A DNA stretch of 64,000 nucleotides from CATQHS01 sp965203375 (lineage in GTDB: Bacteria; Actinomycetota; Acidimicrobiia; Acidimicrobiales; Aldehydirespiratoraceae). The position numbers and the translations under genes were made by a program. The notes under the pieces are model-generated. The model saw only the letters and a program-made list of their open reading frames with translations. It made no database searches and had not been told where the DNA came from. The stretch spans positions 992,001 through 1,056,000 of the forward strand of contig OZ241886.1 of assembly GCA_965203375.1 (NCBI GenBank). The letters run 5' to 3'. Positions 1 through 8,532 of the stretch are shown here, piece by piece (positions within the stretch are counted from its first letter, which is position 1; the number at the start of each line of letters is the position of its first letter).

Positions 1-2
1 CG

Positions 3-59
3 GAAGTCTACGCCGAGCGGGGCCGCCAGTACCGGGCCGAGCTGCGCCGCCTCGACTGA
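3..59 (+). CDS. C-terminal end of an upstream gene (partial)
   Basis: An open frame enters from the left edge and ends at TGA 57-59, giving 18 residues rich in Arg and Glu that end in ELRRLD. Codon use is GC-rich like the other core genes, and base composition drops sharply right after the stop. Too little is visible to name the protein. A transcriptional regulator often precedes suf operons in actinobacteria, but nothing in these 18 residues proves that here. Confidence 0.45.
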   Translation, partial: EVYAERGRQYRAELRRLD

Positions 60-64
60 TGGGC

Positions 65-95
65 TTGACATTGACGTCATCGTATGTTGTAAGGT
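65..95 (+). promoter_or_regulatory. possible sufB promoter
   Basis: A TTGACA hexamer lies at 65-70 in a stretch far more AT-rich than the flanking genes, with a TAAGGT hexamer about 19 bases later. A perfect 8-bp palindrome, TGACGTCA, at 72-79 sits between them and could be an operator. The spacing is not ideal, so this is a candidate only. The 60-277 interval holds no convincing gene. Confidence 0.3.
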
Positions 96-115
96 ATTGC
101 TTTTGTTGGTACAAT

Positions 116-157
116 TAAGGGGGGAGTTCCCACCTATAAGGGGGGAGTTCCCACCTA
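116..157 (+). repeat. two perfect 21-bp tandem repeats in the sufB leader
   Basis: A 21-bp unit containing a run of six G followed by AGTTCCCACC occurs twice, back to back, at 116-136 and 137-157, with no mismatch. It lies between the candidate promoter and the sufB start at 278, so it would be in the leader or operator region. Perfect repetition of a non-coding unit suggests a regulator-binding site or a very recent duplication. Confidence 0.8.
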
Positions 158-277
158 AATTACTGAACATGGAAGGAGTAATTGCCCATTTAAGTCATAG
201 TTCTGTTCTCTGTTCTATTTTTGATGCTTCAGTTTTGAAGCAAAATTTTTTGGAAGTTACTGAATGGGGAACATGTC

Positions 278-2908
278 ATGAGCACTGCTGACATCGGGGT
301 CGACCTCGGTCGCTACAAGCTGGGGTGGAGCGACGAGGAGGACTACGTCTTCAAGCCCAAGAAGGGGCTGAACACCGACATCATCACCGAGATGTCCCGG
401 GTGAAGGGCGAGCCCCAGTGGATGCTCGACTTCCGGCTCAAGTCCTACCAGCGGTTCCTGCGCCGGCCCCGGCCGGAGTGGGGCGGCGACACCGGCGGCA
501 TCGACTTCGACGACATCTACTACTACATCAAGCCCACCGAGGGGCTGGCCGACGAGTGGGACGCCGTGCCCGAGTCGATCAAGAACACCTACGAGCGGCT
601 GGGCATCCCCGAGGCCGAGCGCAAGTACCTGGCCGGGGTCACCGCCCAGTACGAGTCCGAGGTGGTGTACCACCGCAACCGGGCCGACCTAGAGGCCCTG
701 GGCGTGCTGTTCTGCGACATGGACACCGCCCTGAGGGAGTACCCCGAGATCGTCAAGGCCCACTTCGGCAAGGTCATCCCGCCCAACGACAACAAGTTCG
801 CCGCGCTGAACTCGTCGGTGTGGTCGGGGGGCTCGTTCATCTACGTCCCCCCCGGCATCACCGTGGACATGCCGCTGCAGGCCTACTTCCGCATCAACGC
901 CGAGAACATGGGCCAGTTCGAGCGGACCCTGATCATCGCGGATGAGGGCTCCCAGGTCCACTACATCGAGGGCTGCTCGGCCCCCACCTACTCCACCGAC
1001 TCGCTGCACTCGGCCGTGGTGGAGATCGTGGTGGGGCCGTCGGCCCGGGTCACCTACACCACCATCCAGAACTGGTCCGACAACGTCTACAACCTGGTCA
1101 CCAAGCGGGCCCGGGTGGACACCGAGGGCCACATGGAATGGATCGACGGCAACATCGGCTGCCTGGCCGAGGGGTCGAGGGTGACCACGCCGGGCGGCAC
1201 CAAGCCGATAGAGCTGGTCGTGCCCGGCGAGGAGGTCCTGTCCTATGACGAGGCGGCCGGGTCGCTGTGCTGGCGGCGGGTCACGGCCAAGCGCTACTCC
1301 GGGGCCCAGCCGGTGCGAGAGGTGCGAGCCGGGTCGAGGCGGCTGCGGGTCACCGACAACCACCCGTTCTACTCCTACGACTACGACCCGTCCCGTCCCA
1401 AGAAGCTGGGCCGCTACGACTTGGCCTACGTCCGGGCCGACCAGCTCGAGCAGGCCATCGTGCCGGTGTCGAGCCTCGACTACGGCGAGCCCCACAAACT
1501 GGCCCTCCCCGACGCCGACACGGTGTTTCACAGCCGCAACCAGTACTGCGAAGGCTTCGTTGCCGAGCGGTCCCGTTCGCTTCGGCTCGCGGTTGGCGAA
1601 ACCTCCACCGACGACCTCATGTGGCTGTTCGGCCTGTTCACCGGCGACGGTTCCATCGAGTCGGTGCCCTCGGGTTCGGGCGGCCGCCGTTGGGCCAAGG
1701 TGGTGTTCTCAGTCCCCCGCCGCGACCGGGCCCGGACTCGCCTGATCGAGGTCATGGCCGAGGTGATGCCCGCAACATCGCCAACCGAGCGGGGGGATGG
1801 GGTCACGGTGGCTTGGAACAGCGTCGACTTGGCCGACCTGTTCGAGGACAACGGGTTCGTCACCGGCGCTTCGAGCAAGCGGGTCCCGGACTGGGTGATC
1901 GACCTGCCCGAATCGCAGCGGCTGTCGTTCGTGGCCGGATACCTCGACTCCGACGGGTGCGCGTCGGCGGGCCGACGGGGCTTCTCGATCAAGTCCGTCA
2001 ACCGAGACCTGCTCGACGGCGTCGCCGAAATCCTCACCAGCCTCGGGATCTCGTCCCGGGCCACCACCGAGTTCGACGGCGAGCGGCGGGTCCGCATCCT
2101 CGACTACGAGGCCACGGCCCGGGGCTCGCACCGGCTGGACTTCCCGGCCGATCCCCGGCTGGTCGGCCTGGTGAGCCCGGAGCTGCGGGCCGCCGCCGGC
2201 CGCCAGCCCGCCGCCAAGCTTCGGCATTTCCGGCGGGTGGGCCGGTCTCAGATCGAGCTGCCCGAGAGCGTCGAGATCCGCAGCGTGCGGGTGGGCGCCG
2301 CCGCCGAAGCCGAGGTGGCCCCCACCTGGGACATCGAGGTGGAGGGCACCGGCAACTTCGTCTCCGAGGGTTTCATCGTCCACAACTCCCGGCTCACCAT
2401 GAAGTATCCGGCGGTGGTGATGACGGGGCCTAAGGCCTCGGGCGAGGTGCTGTCGGTGGCCTACGCCGGGGCGGGCCAGCATCAGGACACGGGGGCCAAG
2501 ATGACCCACGCCGCCCCCGAGACCACTTCCAAGATCGTCTCCAAGTCGATCTCCAAGGACGGGGGCCGCACCTCCTACCGGGGCCTGGTGCGGGTGGAGG
2601 ACGACACCGAGGGCTGCAAGAGCCACGTCCAGTGCGACGCCCTGATCCTCGACCCCGACTCGGTGTCCGACACCTACCCCTACATGGAGGTCGGGTCGGG
2701 CGACGCGGTGATCGGCCACGAGGCGACGGTGTCCAAGGTGGCCGACGAGCAGCTCTTCTACCTCCAGAGCCGGGGCCTCACCGAGGAGCAGGCCATGGGC
2801 ATGATCGTCAACGGCTTCATCGAGCCGGTCACCCGCACCCTGCCCATGGAGTACGCCATCGAGTGGAGTCGCCTGATCGAGCTTCAGATGGAGGGCAGCG
2901 TCGGCTGA
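278..2908 (+). CDS. sufB: SufB, Fe-S cluster assembly scaffold, interrupted by an intein
   Basis: SufB is the scaffold subunit of the SufBCD complex that builds iron-sulfur clusters in the cytoplasm. The 876-aa product is nearly twice the usual size because a 409-residue intein (residues 295-703) splits it. Removing the intein leaves about 467 residues, the normal SufB length. The N-extein ends at a Gly-Asn-Ile-Gly motif and the C-extein resumes with Ser704. The start at ATG 278 has a short GGGGA 8 bases upstream. The gene opens an operon with a small Cys protein, sufD, a Rieske protein and sufC, so Fe-S assembly here would depend on protein splicing. Confidence 0.97.
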   Translation: MSTADIGVDLGRYKLGWSDEEDYVFKPKKGLNTDIITEMSRVKGEPQWMLDFRLKSYQRFLRRPRPEWGGDTGGIDFDDIYYYIKPTEGLADEWDAVPESIKNTYERLGIPEAERKYLAGVTAQYESEVVYHRNRADLEALGVLFCDMDTALREYPEIVKAHFGKVIPPNDNKFAALNSSVWSGGSFIYVPPGITVDMPLQAYFRINAENMGQFERTLIIADEGSQVHYIEGCSAPTYSTDSLHSAVVEIVVGPSARVTYTTIQNWSDNVYNLVTKRARVDTEGHMEWIDGNIGCLAEGSRVTTPGGTKPIELVVPGEEVLSYDEAAGSLCWRRVTAKRYSGAQPVREVRAGSRRLRVTDNHPFYSYDYDPSRPKKLGRYDLAYVRADQLEQAIVPVSSLDYGEPHKLALPDADTVFHSRNQYCEGFVAERSRSLRLAVGETSTDDLMWLFGLFTGDGSIESVPSGSGGRRWAKVVFSVPRRDRARTRLIEVMAEVMPATSPTERGDGVTVAWNSVDLADLFEDNGFVTGASSKRVPDWVIDLPESQRLSFVAGYLDSDGCASAGRRGFSIKSVNRDLLDGVAEILTSLGISSRATTEFDGERRVRILDYEATARGSHRLDFPADPRLVGLVSPELRAAAGRQPAAKLRHFRRVGRSQIELPESVEIRSVRVGAAAEAEVAPTWDIEVEGTGNFVSEGFIVHNSRLTMKYPAVVMTGPKASGEVLSVAYAGAGQHQDTGAKMTHAAPETTSKIVSKSISKDGGRTSYRGLVRVEDDTEGCKSHVQCDALILDPDSVSDTYPYMEVGSGDAVIGHEATVSKVADEQLFYLQSRGLTEEQAMGMIVNGFIEPVTRTLPMEYAIEWSRLIELQMEGSVG
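1160..2386 (+). other. intein with LAGLIDADG homing endonuclease inside SufB
   Basis: The segment starts with Cys295 (block A, followed by Leu-Ala-Glu-Gly) and ends His702-Asn703 just before Ser704, the residues needed for splicing. A block B TxxH motif is at Thr359-His362. Two dodecapeptide endonuclease motifs are intact, LFGLFTGDG at 450-458 and VAGYLDSDG at 552-560, keeping the acidic residues at 457 and 557/559. All splice-junction residues look functional and there is no frameshift. SufB inteins are known from mycobacteria and other lineages. A homing endonuclease with intact motifs suggests the element may still be mobile. Confidence 0.95.
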
Positions 2909-3041
2909 CCCGAGCTGTCGACTGAACGGAAGCGCTGGCTGACCGGCGTCGGCTGACCCGGAGCCGGGACGGGCGGCGTCGAACACCCCGCACCGGCCTT
3001 CCCGCCGTCTCTGGCGGCCGATTGTCTGGCACACTGGGGAG

Positions 3042-3464
3042 ATGCCGATGCGCCAGGACTGCAAGTACTTCGAGTCGCGCACGTACCCCAACGGCGACAC
3101 CGTGCGCAAGTGCGACCTCGACCTCGCCCCCGAGGCCCCGTGGCGCTGCCCCGACGACTGCCCCAAGTACACCCGCCGCCGGGCCGACGTCAACTGGAGC
3201 CACGGTTCGCTGGTCACGCCCCAGACTCCGCCCGAGCCGGCCAGCCTGGGCTCGGACGACAGCATCGGCGACCTGCTGGACGCGGCCGAGGACATCGTCA
3301 ACGCCGCCGCCCCCGACGTGCTGGCCGACTTGGAGCGGGAGCGGCGCAAGAGGGGCCGGGGCCCCCGGCCGGGGTCCGGCAAGGGTCCGGGGAAGGGCAA
3401 GAAGCCCAAGAAGGGCGGCGGGCTGGGGGAGCGGCTCCGGAAGCGGTACCGAGACGAGAACTGA
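3042..3464 (+). CDS. small cysteine-containing protein in the suf operon
   Basis: A 140-aa protein whose first 41 residues hold four cysteines (7, 24, 36, 40), the last two as C-P-D-D-C, compatible with metal binding. The tail from about residue 100 is a basic Gly/Lys/Pro/Arg stretch. GGGGAG lies just upstream of ATG 3042. It sits between sufB and sufD and its stop at 3462-3464 is one base before the proposed sufD start, so the three are likely co-translated. I do not recognise the family. A role linked to Fe-S assembly is inferred only from position. Confidence 0.8.
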   Translation: MPMRQDCKYFESRTYPNGDTVRKCDLDLAPEAPWRCPDDCPKYTRRRADVNWSHGSLVTPQTPPEPASLGSDDSIGDLLDAAEDIVNAAAPDVLADLERERRKRGRGPRPGSGKGPGKGKKPKKGGGLGERLRKRYRDEN

Positions 3465-3465
3465 G

Positions 3466-4761
3466 TTGCACCCGTTCACCGCGGACGCGGCCCGGGCCCT
3501 GCCCGGCCCCGCATGGCTGGCGGCGCGCCGGACCGAGGCGGCCGAGCGGTTCGCGTCCGCCGACCCCCCCACCCCCGCGGCCGAGGAGTGGCGCTACAGC
3601 CCCATCGCCGACTTCGACCTGGGTGCCTATGCGGCGGCGGACGGGGCCGGGGGCGGGGCCGGCGGCACCGGGGCCACCGGTGAGGTCAAGCCGCTTCATC
3701 CGGTCGCGTTCGAGGCCGCCGGGGTGGTCGACTGCGTCAACGGCCGGATCGTTTCCACCGAGTCGCTGGAGGAACTGGCCGCCGCCGGCGTCTTCGTCGG
3801 GCCGGTCTCAGAGGCGAAAGGCGGGGCCGAGCTGCTGGGGTCGGTGGCCGACAAAGACGCCGACTACTTCACCGTGCTCAACGACGCCTTCGCCCCCGAG
3901 CCGGTGGTCATCGACGTGGCCGACGGCGCCGCCGTCGCCGCCCCCGTCCTAGTCCTCAACCGCACCGTCGGCCACAAGGCGGCGAGCTTCCCCCGGCTGG
4001 TGGTGCGGGTGGGTGCCGACGCCGAGGTGCGGGTCTGCGACGTGCAGCTCTCGTCGGGGCCGGTGCTGGTGGCGCCGGTGGTGGAGCTCGACGTGGGCCC
4101 GGCCGGGCGGCTGGGATACCTCAACATCCAGGGTCTGAGCGGCGACACCTGGCAGATCGGGTCCCATCTGGCCCGGGTAGAGCGGGACGCCACGCTTACC
4201 GCGGCCTCGGCCGGCTTGGGCGGGGGCTACGCCCGCACTCGCACCGACGCCCGGCTGGTGGGCCGGGGGGCCAGCGGCGACCTGCTGTCGCTGTATTTCG
4301 GGTCGGGGTCCCAGACGCTCGACTTCCGCACTTACCAGGACCACGCCGCCCCCGACACCACCTCCAACCTGCTCTACAAGGGGGCGGTCGGCGACTCCGC
4401 CCGCAGCGTCTACAGCGGCCTGATCCGGGTGCGCCCCGACGCCCGGGGCACCAACGCCTTCCAGACCAACCGCAACTTGAAGCTGAGCGAGGATGCCTGG
4501 GCCGAGTCGGTGCCCAACCTGGAGATCGAGAACAACGAGGTGCGGTGCAGCCACGCCTCCGCGGTGGGCCCGATCGATCACGATCAGATCTTCTACCTGG
4601 AGAGCCGGGGGGTGCCGACCGCGGCGGCCGAGCGGCTCATCGTGGCCGGGTTCTTTGACGAGGTGATCAGCGCCCTGCCCGTGGCCCCGGCCGTGCCCGC
4701 CATTCGGGCCAACATTGCCGACAAGCTGCGACGACTGGAGCGACTGGAGGCCCGACCGTGA
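3466..4761 (+). CDS. sufD: SufD, Fe-S cluster assembly protein
   Basis: SufD is the SufB paralogue in the SufBCD complex and helps load iron and sulfur. The 431-aa product has the typical Trp-Arg-Tyr-Ser-Pro near the start and a C-terminal beta-helix core related to SufB, with a CSHASAVGPID segment that mirrors the SufB end. I chose TTG 3466, directly after the previous stop, because longer forms would overlap almost the whole preceding gene and have no SufD-like sequence. The last codon overlaps the GTG of the Rieske gene by four bases. Confidence 0.93.
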   Translation: MHPFTADAARALPGPAWLAARRTEAAERFASADPPTPAAEEWRYSPIADFDLGAYAAADGAGGGAGGTGATGEVKPLHPVAFEAAGVVDCVNGRIVSTESLEELAAAGVFVGPVSEAKGGAELLGSVADKDADYFTVLNDAFAPEPVVIDVADGAAVAAPVLVLNRTVGHKAASFPRLVVRVGADAEVRVCDVQLSSGPVLVAPVVELDVGPAGRLGYLNIQGLSGDTWQIGSHLARVERDATLTAASAGLGGGYARTRTDARLVGRGASGDLLSLYFGSGSQTLDFRTYQDHAAPDTTSNLLYKGAVGDSARSVYSGLIRVRPDARGTNAFQTNRNLKLSEDAWAESVPNLEIENNEVRCSHASAVGPIDHDQIFYLESRGVPTAAAERLIVAGFFDEVISALPVAPAVPAIRANIADKLRRLERLEARP

Positions 4762-5195
4762 CCGCGCACGAACTTTTCCCCTTGGTCGATCTGGAGCCGG
4801 GCACGGCCCGTCGGGTGGAGGTGGACGGCCGCTCGGTGGCGGTGATCCGCATCGACGACGACGTGTACGCCATCGGCGACACCTGCAGCCACGCCGAGGT
4901 GTCGCTGTCGGAGGGGTGGGTGGACGCCGAGGACTGCACCATCGAGTGCGTGGCCCACGGCGCCACCTTCGACGTCGAGACCGGCGAGCCGGTAACACTG
5001 CCCGCCACCCGACCGGTGCCGGTATACGAGGCCGCCGTGGTGGACGGAACAGTGGTAGTCACCGTCAGTGACGGCGAGGGGGCTGGCGGCAGCGGTGGCG
5101 ACGACGCGGGCAGCGGCGGGGCGGCCGGCGGCAAAGACGAGGGAGCCGTCGGGGCCGACGACTCTGGCGACGGCGAGGGGTCGGCTGGCTCGTGA
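4758..5195 (+). CDS. Rieske-type [2Fe-2S] ferredoxin of the suf operon
   Basis: A 145-aa protein with the Rieske cluster ligands C43-x-H45 and C64-x-x-H67, and a final low-complexity tail of about 40 residues rich in Gly, Asp, Glu and Ala. Related small non-haem ferredoxins are often encoded in actinobacterial suf operons and may carry electrons for cluster assembly. GTG 4758 overlaps the sufD stop and its own stop overlaps the sufC start, so translation is coupled on both sides. The acidic tail is unusual and its role is unknown. Confidence 0.9.
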   Translation: MTAHELFPLVDLEPGTARRVEVDGRSVAVIRIDDDVYAIGDTCSHAEVSLSEGWVDAEDCTIECVAHGATFDVETGEPVTLPATRPVPVYEAAVVDGTVVVTVSDGEGAGGSGGDDAGSGGAAGGKDEGAVGADDSGDGEGSAGS

Positions 5196-5992
5196 GCGAG
5201 CTGGTGATCGAGGGCCTGCGGGCCGCGGTGGACGGCCGGGAGATCATCTCCGGCGTCGACTTGAAGGTGGCCTCAGGCGAGGTGCATGCGGTGATGGGCC
5301 CGAACGGTTCGGGCAAATCGACGCTGGCCCGGGTGATCGCCGGCCACCCCGACTATGAGGTGCTGGGCGGCTCGGTGCGCATCGACGGGACGGAACTGCT
5401 GGGCCTTCCGGCCTGGAAGCGGGCCGAGGCCGGGCTGTTCTTGGCCATGCAGCACCCCATCGAAGTGCCCGGCGTGTCGCTGGGCGACGCCCTAACGGAG
5501 TCGGTGTGTACCACCAGCGACGCCGATGTCATCGAGTCCCGGATGCTGGCCGAGGCGGACCGCATGGCCTTCGACGCCCAGCTCTTGGAGCGCCCTCTGA
5601 ACGTGGACCTGTCCGGCGGCGAGCACAAGCGCAACGAAGCTCTGCAGCTCTGCGTGCTTGAGCCGAAGTTCGCCATCGTCGACGAGCTTGACTCGGGCCT
5701 AGACGTGGACGCCCTGCGCCTGGTGAGCCGCCGGATCGAGGAGGCCACCGAGCACGCCGAACTGGGGGTGGTGGCCATCACCCACTACAGCCGCCTGTTC
5801 GAGCAACTCCGCCCCGACGCCGTCCATATCTTCGCCGGAGGCCGCATCCAGGAGTCCGGCGGCCCCGAGCTAGCCGACACCCTTGAAGCCGAGGGCTACG
5901 AGCGCTGGGCCGACGCCCAACCCGCCCCCGACCCAGCCGCCAACCCATTCCGAGACCCCTTCGGCGACCCCTTCGCCGACCTCCTCACCTAA
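5192..5992 (+). CDS. sufC: SufC, ATPase of the SufBCD complex (copy 1)
   Basis: SufC is the ABC-type ATPase that drives conformational change in SufBCD. The 266-aa product has Walker A GPNGSGKST starting at residue 36 (Lys42), signature LSGGEHKRNE and Walker B ending in DELDSGLD. SufC usually has DETDSGLD, so the Thr-to-Leu change is notable. The C terminus carries an extra Asp/Pro/Phe-rich tail after the usual end. GTG 5192 overlaps the Rieske stop. A second, more canonical sufC lies at 22217-22972, so the genome has two copies. The gene end overlaps a convergent gene by four bases. Confidence 0.95.
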   Translation: MSELVIEGLRAAVDGREIISGVDLKVASGEVHAVMGPNGSGKSTLARVIAGHPDYEVLGGSVRIDGTELLGLPAWKRAEAGLFLAMQHPIEVPGVSLGDALTESVCTTSDADVIESRMLAEADRMAFDAQLLERPLNVDLSGGEHKRNEALQLCVLEPKFAIVDELDSGLDVDALRLVSRRIEEATEHAELGVVAITHYSRLFEQLRPDAVHIFAGGRIQESGGPELADTLEAEGYERWADAQPAPDPAANPFRDPFGDPFADLLT

Positions 5993-6564
5993 TCGGCAGC
6001 AGCCGCGGAGCGCTGCCCATAGATGGCAGCGGTGAAGTATATGAGCCCTTGGAAGGCTTGTAGGTCGGCTTGGGGTATGTCTGTTAGTCCGCAATCCAGT
6101 GGTGGGCTGTCTTCTTCTTCGTTAGCCCGTTGCGATCCGAGGTGTTCTAATCCCGGCGGAGGGTAGACCTGTGTGATCTTGTAATGGTCTTTGACCCAGC
6201 GGTCGTCGTCGGAGGATGCCGGCTTGCTCAGCCAGCTTTCCACTGCGTGGGCGAGGGTCTTGTTCCGCAGTTCCTTGAAACGCTCGTACACGGTGCTTAG
6301 CGAACCCCAGGAGATGTCCGGGCGGCCCCGCTGTTTCCATGAGTCTAAGAGATCCTTGTCGGGACCGTCGGCTAGAGCGCCTGCCAGGTATCTGTCCTTC
6401 TCCTGGCCAGTGACGGCGTAATAGGTGACAACGGACATATGGGCCACGGTTTGTGCCAAGGTGGGGTTGCGCAACTGCAAGTCGCCGAGCGCTATTTCGC
6501 ATAGAGTGTATGCGTGGCTGAGCTTCGCGAACCTTCTTGGGTCAGTGATGGAGTCGTTACCCAT
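5989..6564 (-). CDS. HEPN-like protein with an Rx5H motif
   Basis: A 191-aa alpha-helical protein of unknown family. It contains LRNKTLAH, with Arg100 and His106 forming the Rx4-6H signature of HEPN ribonuclease domains, which are common in toxin-antitoxin and abortive infection systems. It is encoded convergently to sufC and its stop overlaps the sufC stop, marking the left edge of an accessory stretch. No antitoxin-like neighbour is obvious. The HEPN call rests on one motif and the helical look, so it is tentative. Confidence 0.65.
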   Translation of the reverse strand: MGNDSITDPRRFAKLSHAYTLCEIALGDLQLRNPTLAQTVAHMSVVTYYAVTGQEKDRYLAGALADGPDKDLLDSWKQRGRPDISWGSLSTVYERFKELRNKTLAHAVESWLSKPASSDDDRWVKDHYKITQVYPPPGLEHLGSQRANEEEDSPPLDCGLTDIPQADLQAFQGLIYFTAAIYGQRSAAAAD

Positions 6565-6594
6565 CGCCCCTGCGCGTCCTCGCTGGGGCGGAGG

Positions 6595-7398
6595 CTATGG
6601 ATGCCAGAAGGACTGGACTTGGAGATAAGCGGCGAAGCGGTTCGTCCTGACGTTGGTGGCGGCGATGTGCAGGAAAACGCTGGCCGTGTCGTCGCTCACT
6701 AGTCCGCTGTGGGTCAGGCAGGGATGTCCTCTGCCACCGTTCGCAGCATAGGCATAGGGGGCATCTGTTTCCGTCGCCAGCCCGTCGCTGACCAGCGATT
6801 GGAGTCGCTGCTCTATCTGCTCGAAGTGGAAGTCCATAGCCATCGTGAGCCTTGACGCGCACAACTCCCGCCAGCCGTCTTCTCCCTCGGTCTCAGCAGG
6901 CTCGAAGTCCCCGGCGGGGATGCTCGTCATCCACAGCAGGCCGTTACCGCCACGGTTGTCGAACGCGTTGACCACCGGCGGTCCAGCCTCTGGGGGTGGC
7001 CGCTCGCTCACAAGCGTGTCGACTCCCGGGGTGCGGGTAGCCCCCGGGTCCACGCACACGCCCTCGTTGCGCATCCGGGTCAGCAACGGCCAGCCTTGAT
7101 GAAAGCAGTCCGCTAGAGCAGAACGGCCGTGCTCCAAGCGATGCTGCATGTTGTCGAGCATCGCCTCCGCCGTGGGCTGCTCCGGGCGCCCGGGCGGGAC
7201 GCCCTGGCTGATGGCGGCGTAAATGTGCCTCTGGCGACTGGCCGCCGAGTCTGGGCGAAACCGGCGGCGGTCCTTAAGGATGCAGTCGACGGCGTGCAAC
7301 TCGTCCAGCGCCTCGGGCGCTGTCAGAGCCCCAGACGGCTGGCGGAGAGGGGACAACGCCCCGGGGGTTGCCATCGGCGGCGCTGGCGTGGCGGTCAT
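6595..7398 (-). CDS. hypothetical protein, 267 aa
   Basis: The product starts with a Pro/Ala/Thr-rich segment of about 30 residues and continues as a mixed soluble protein with no signal peptide or membrane segment. The last third has Asn/Gly-rich and Asp-rich turns. I do not recognise the family. It lies on the same strand as, and 30 bases upstream of, the HEPN-like gene, so the two may be one transcription unit. The 191 bases upstream, to the next gene, show nothing I can name. Confidence 0.6.
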   Translation of the reverse strand: MTATPAPPMATPGALSPLRQPSGALTAPEALDELHAVDCILKDRRRFRPDSAASRQRHIYAAISQGVPPGRPEQPTAEAMLDNMQHRLEHGRSALADCFHQGWPLLTRMRNEGVCVDPGATRTPGVDTLVSERPPPEAGPPVVNAFDNRGGNGLLWMTSIPAGDFEPAETEGEDGWRELCASRLTMAMDFHFEQIEQRLQSLVSDGLATETDAPYAYAANGGRGHPCLTHSGLVSDDTASVFLHIAATNVRTNRFAAYLQVQSFWHP

Positions 7399-7589
7399 GC
7401 CAGCAGTCTAGCTGCCGCGCTCTCCGGCGGGGCTTCGAGCGACTGCCGGGCGGTCCTAACCGGATGACCACAGGAGCGGCTTCGGCCCGCGCCATCTTGC
7501 GCCCGTGACAGTCGGCTACCTCGCCGGAGCGGCGTGATAGCGGTGCCGCGGTGCGGTCGGTGGTCCAATCGCCAGCGGTCGCCCTGCTA

Positions 7590-7787
7590 CTAAGCCTTGC
7601 CGCCAAGCTCCGGCGGGGGGGTTTCCGCTTCGACGGCTTTCTGGAAAGTCTCGCGTAGCCAACGGCTTACCGCCTCGGCGGTCTCGAAGCTTGAGAAACC
7701 GTCAATGTACGCCTGGAAGTTGGCTCGGTGTGTCGTGGCCCCATCCTGCTGGAACGAACTGACGCCTCCGCTGGTGGATACTTCCAT
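7590..7787 (-). CDS. small hypothetical protein, 65 aa
   Basis: I placed the start at the ATG whose complement is 7785-7787 because AGAGGG lies six bases upstream; a longer 81-aa reading would need an upstream ATG without this site. The product is polar, with a Ser/Gly-rich N terminus and a helix containing a Glu-Ala-Val-Ser-Arg-Trp-Leu-Arg motif. No family recognised. The size and neighbourhood would fit an antitoxin or a regulator, but nothing proves this. Confidence 0.45.
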   Translation of the reverse strand: MEVSTSGGVSSFQQDGATTHRANFQAYIDGFSSFETAEAVSRWLRETFQKAVEAETPPPELGGKA

Positions 7788-8024
7788 GGTCAACCCTCTT
7801 GCCATCCTCATGTCCTTGTGATGTGAGCCAGTCACGCGAGAGGAGAACGCATGACTGGCTTTGCGGGAACTCTACCCAGCCAATCGCTACCTTCGGGGAG
7901 CGCGGCAGTGTCCCGCCGAGTGGTGGGCTTGAGGTAGCCGCAGAGGTCTCCGCCACCAAAGGGGGCCACCGGCATGGTGTTGGGCGGCTTGGCGCTCAGC
8001 ATCAGGGAGCGGCCCCTGCTCCGC

Positions 8025-8197
8025 CCCGACGCCGTGCATGCCGGTGCCAGAGTGGCGGCGTCGGTTGTACCACTGGTCGATCCAGGCGGCGATGTCTCGG
8101 CGGACTTGGGCGCGGGTGGCGTAGTAGTGCCGTGAGAGGCGATCGTGTTGGGGAGAAGAACGACTCGGCCAAGCGCGTGTTGATGGCGGATTCGGCT
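8025..8197 (-). pseudogene. remnant of an IS3-family transposase (OrfB C terminus)
   Basis: Reading the minus strand across one frameshift gives pieces typical of the end of the DDE domain of IS3-family transposases: an AESFF motif, then YYATRAQVRRDIAAW, then WYNRRRHSGTGM. The two parts are in different frames and no start, N terminus or inverted repeats remain nearby. It is a dead insertion-sequence fragment and shows past mobile DNA at this edge of the suf locus. The bases between this remnant and the small gene at 7590 show nothing else. Confidence 0.75.
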
Positions 8198-8456
8198 CTC
8201 AGACATGGCGTCCGTCCCCTCTTAGACGACACCTCCAAGATCTGGGGGATGCTCAGGGGGTGCTCAATCTGGTATAGTTGCCGACACCACGCGCGGTGCC
8301 CAGCGGCACCGTCTCTCGACGCAGACGGCCCCGCGAAGAAAATCTAACAAATCTAACAAATCGCTGAACTTCGCGATTTGGTGTAGGGTGGCAGCATGGG
8401 TCCACAAGCACCTGCCCCTACCAGCAATCCGCGCTGGAGGCCGAGGTCTTACAAAC

Positions 8457-8520
8457 GCTGAGCCGACGCCCAGCCCGCTCCTGAACCGTTCGCCAACCCC
8501 GTTCCGAGCCCCATTCGCCG
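8457..8520 (+). repeat. degenerate copy of the 3' end of sufC
   Basis: About 64 bases here resemble the end of sufC (5908-5971), including shared stretches GCCGACGCCCA and CGCCAACCC and a TTCCGAG block, with scattered mismatches and a small gap. Roughly three quarters of positions match by eye. The copy is out of context and not part of a gene. The rest of 8198-8532 holds an AT-rich stretch with a short AATCTAAC duplication near 8341 and no convincing gene. Confidence 0.55.
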
Positions 8521-8532
8521 TCCGCCGTCGGT

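Noticed and set aside
97..291. 64-codon frame in the sufB leader
   Set aside because: Runs through the tandem repeats, overlaps the sufB start and has no recognisable sequence or binding site.
1709..3409. 566-codon open frame on the minus strand
   Set aside because: Opposite-strand shadow of the GC-rich sufB gene; the product is Gly/Arg/Leu-rich with no domain.
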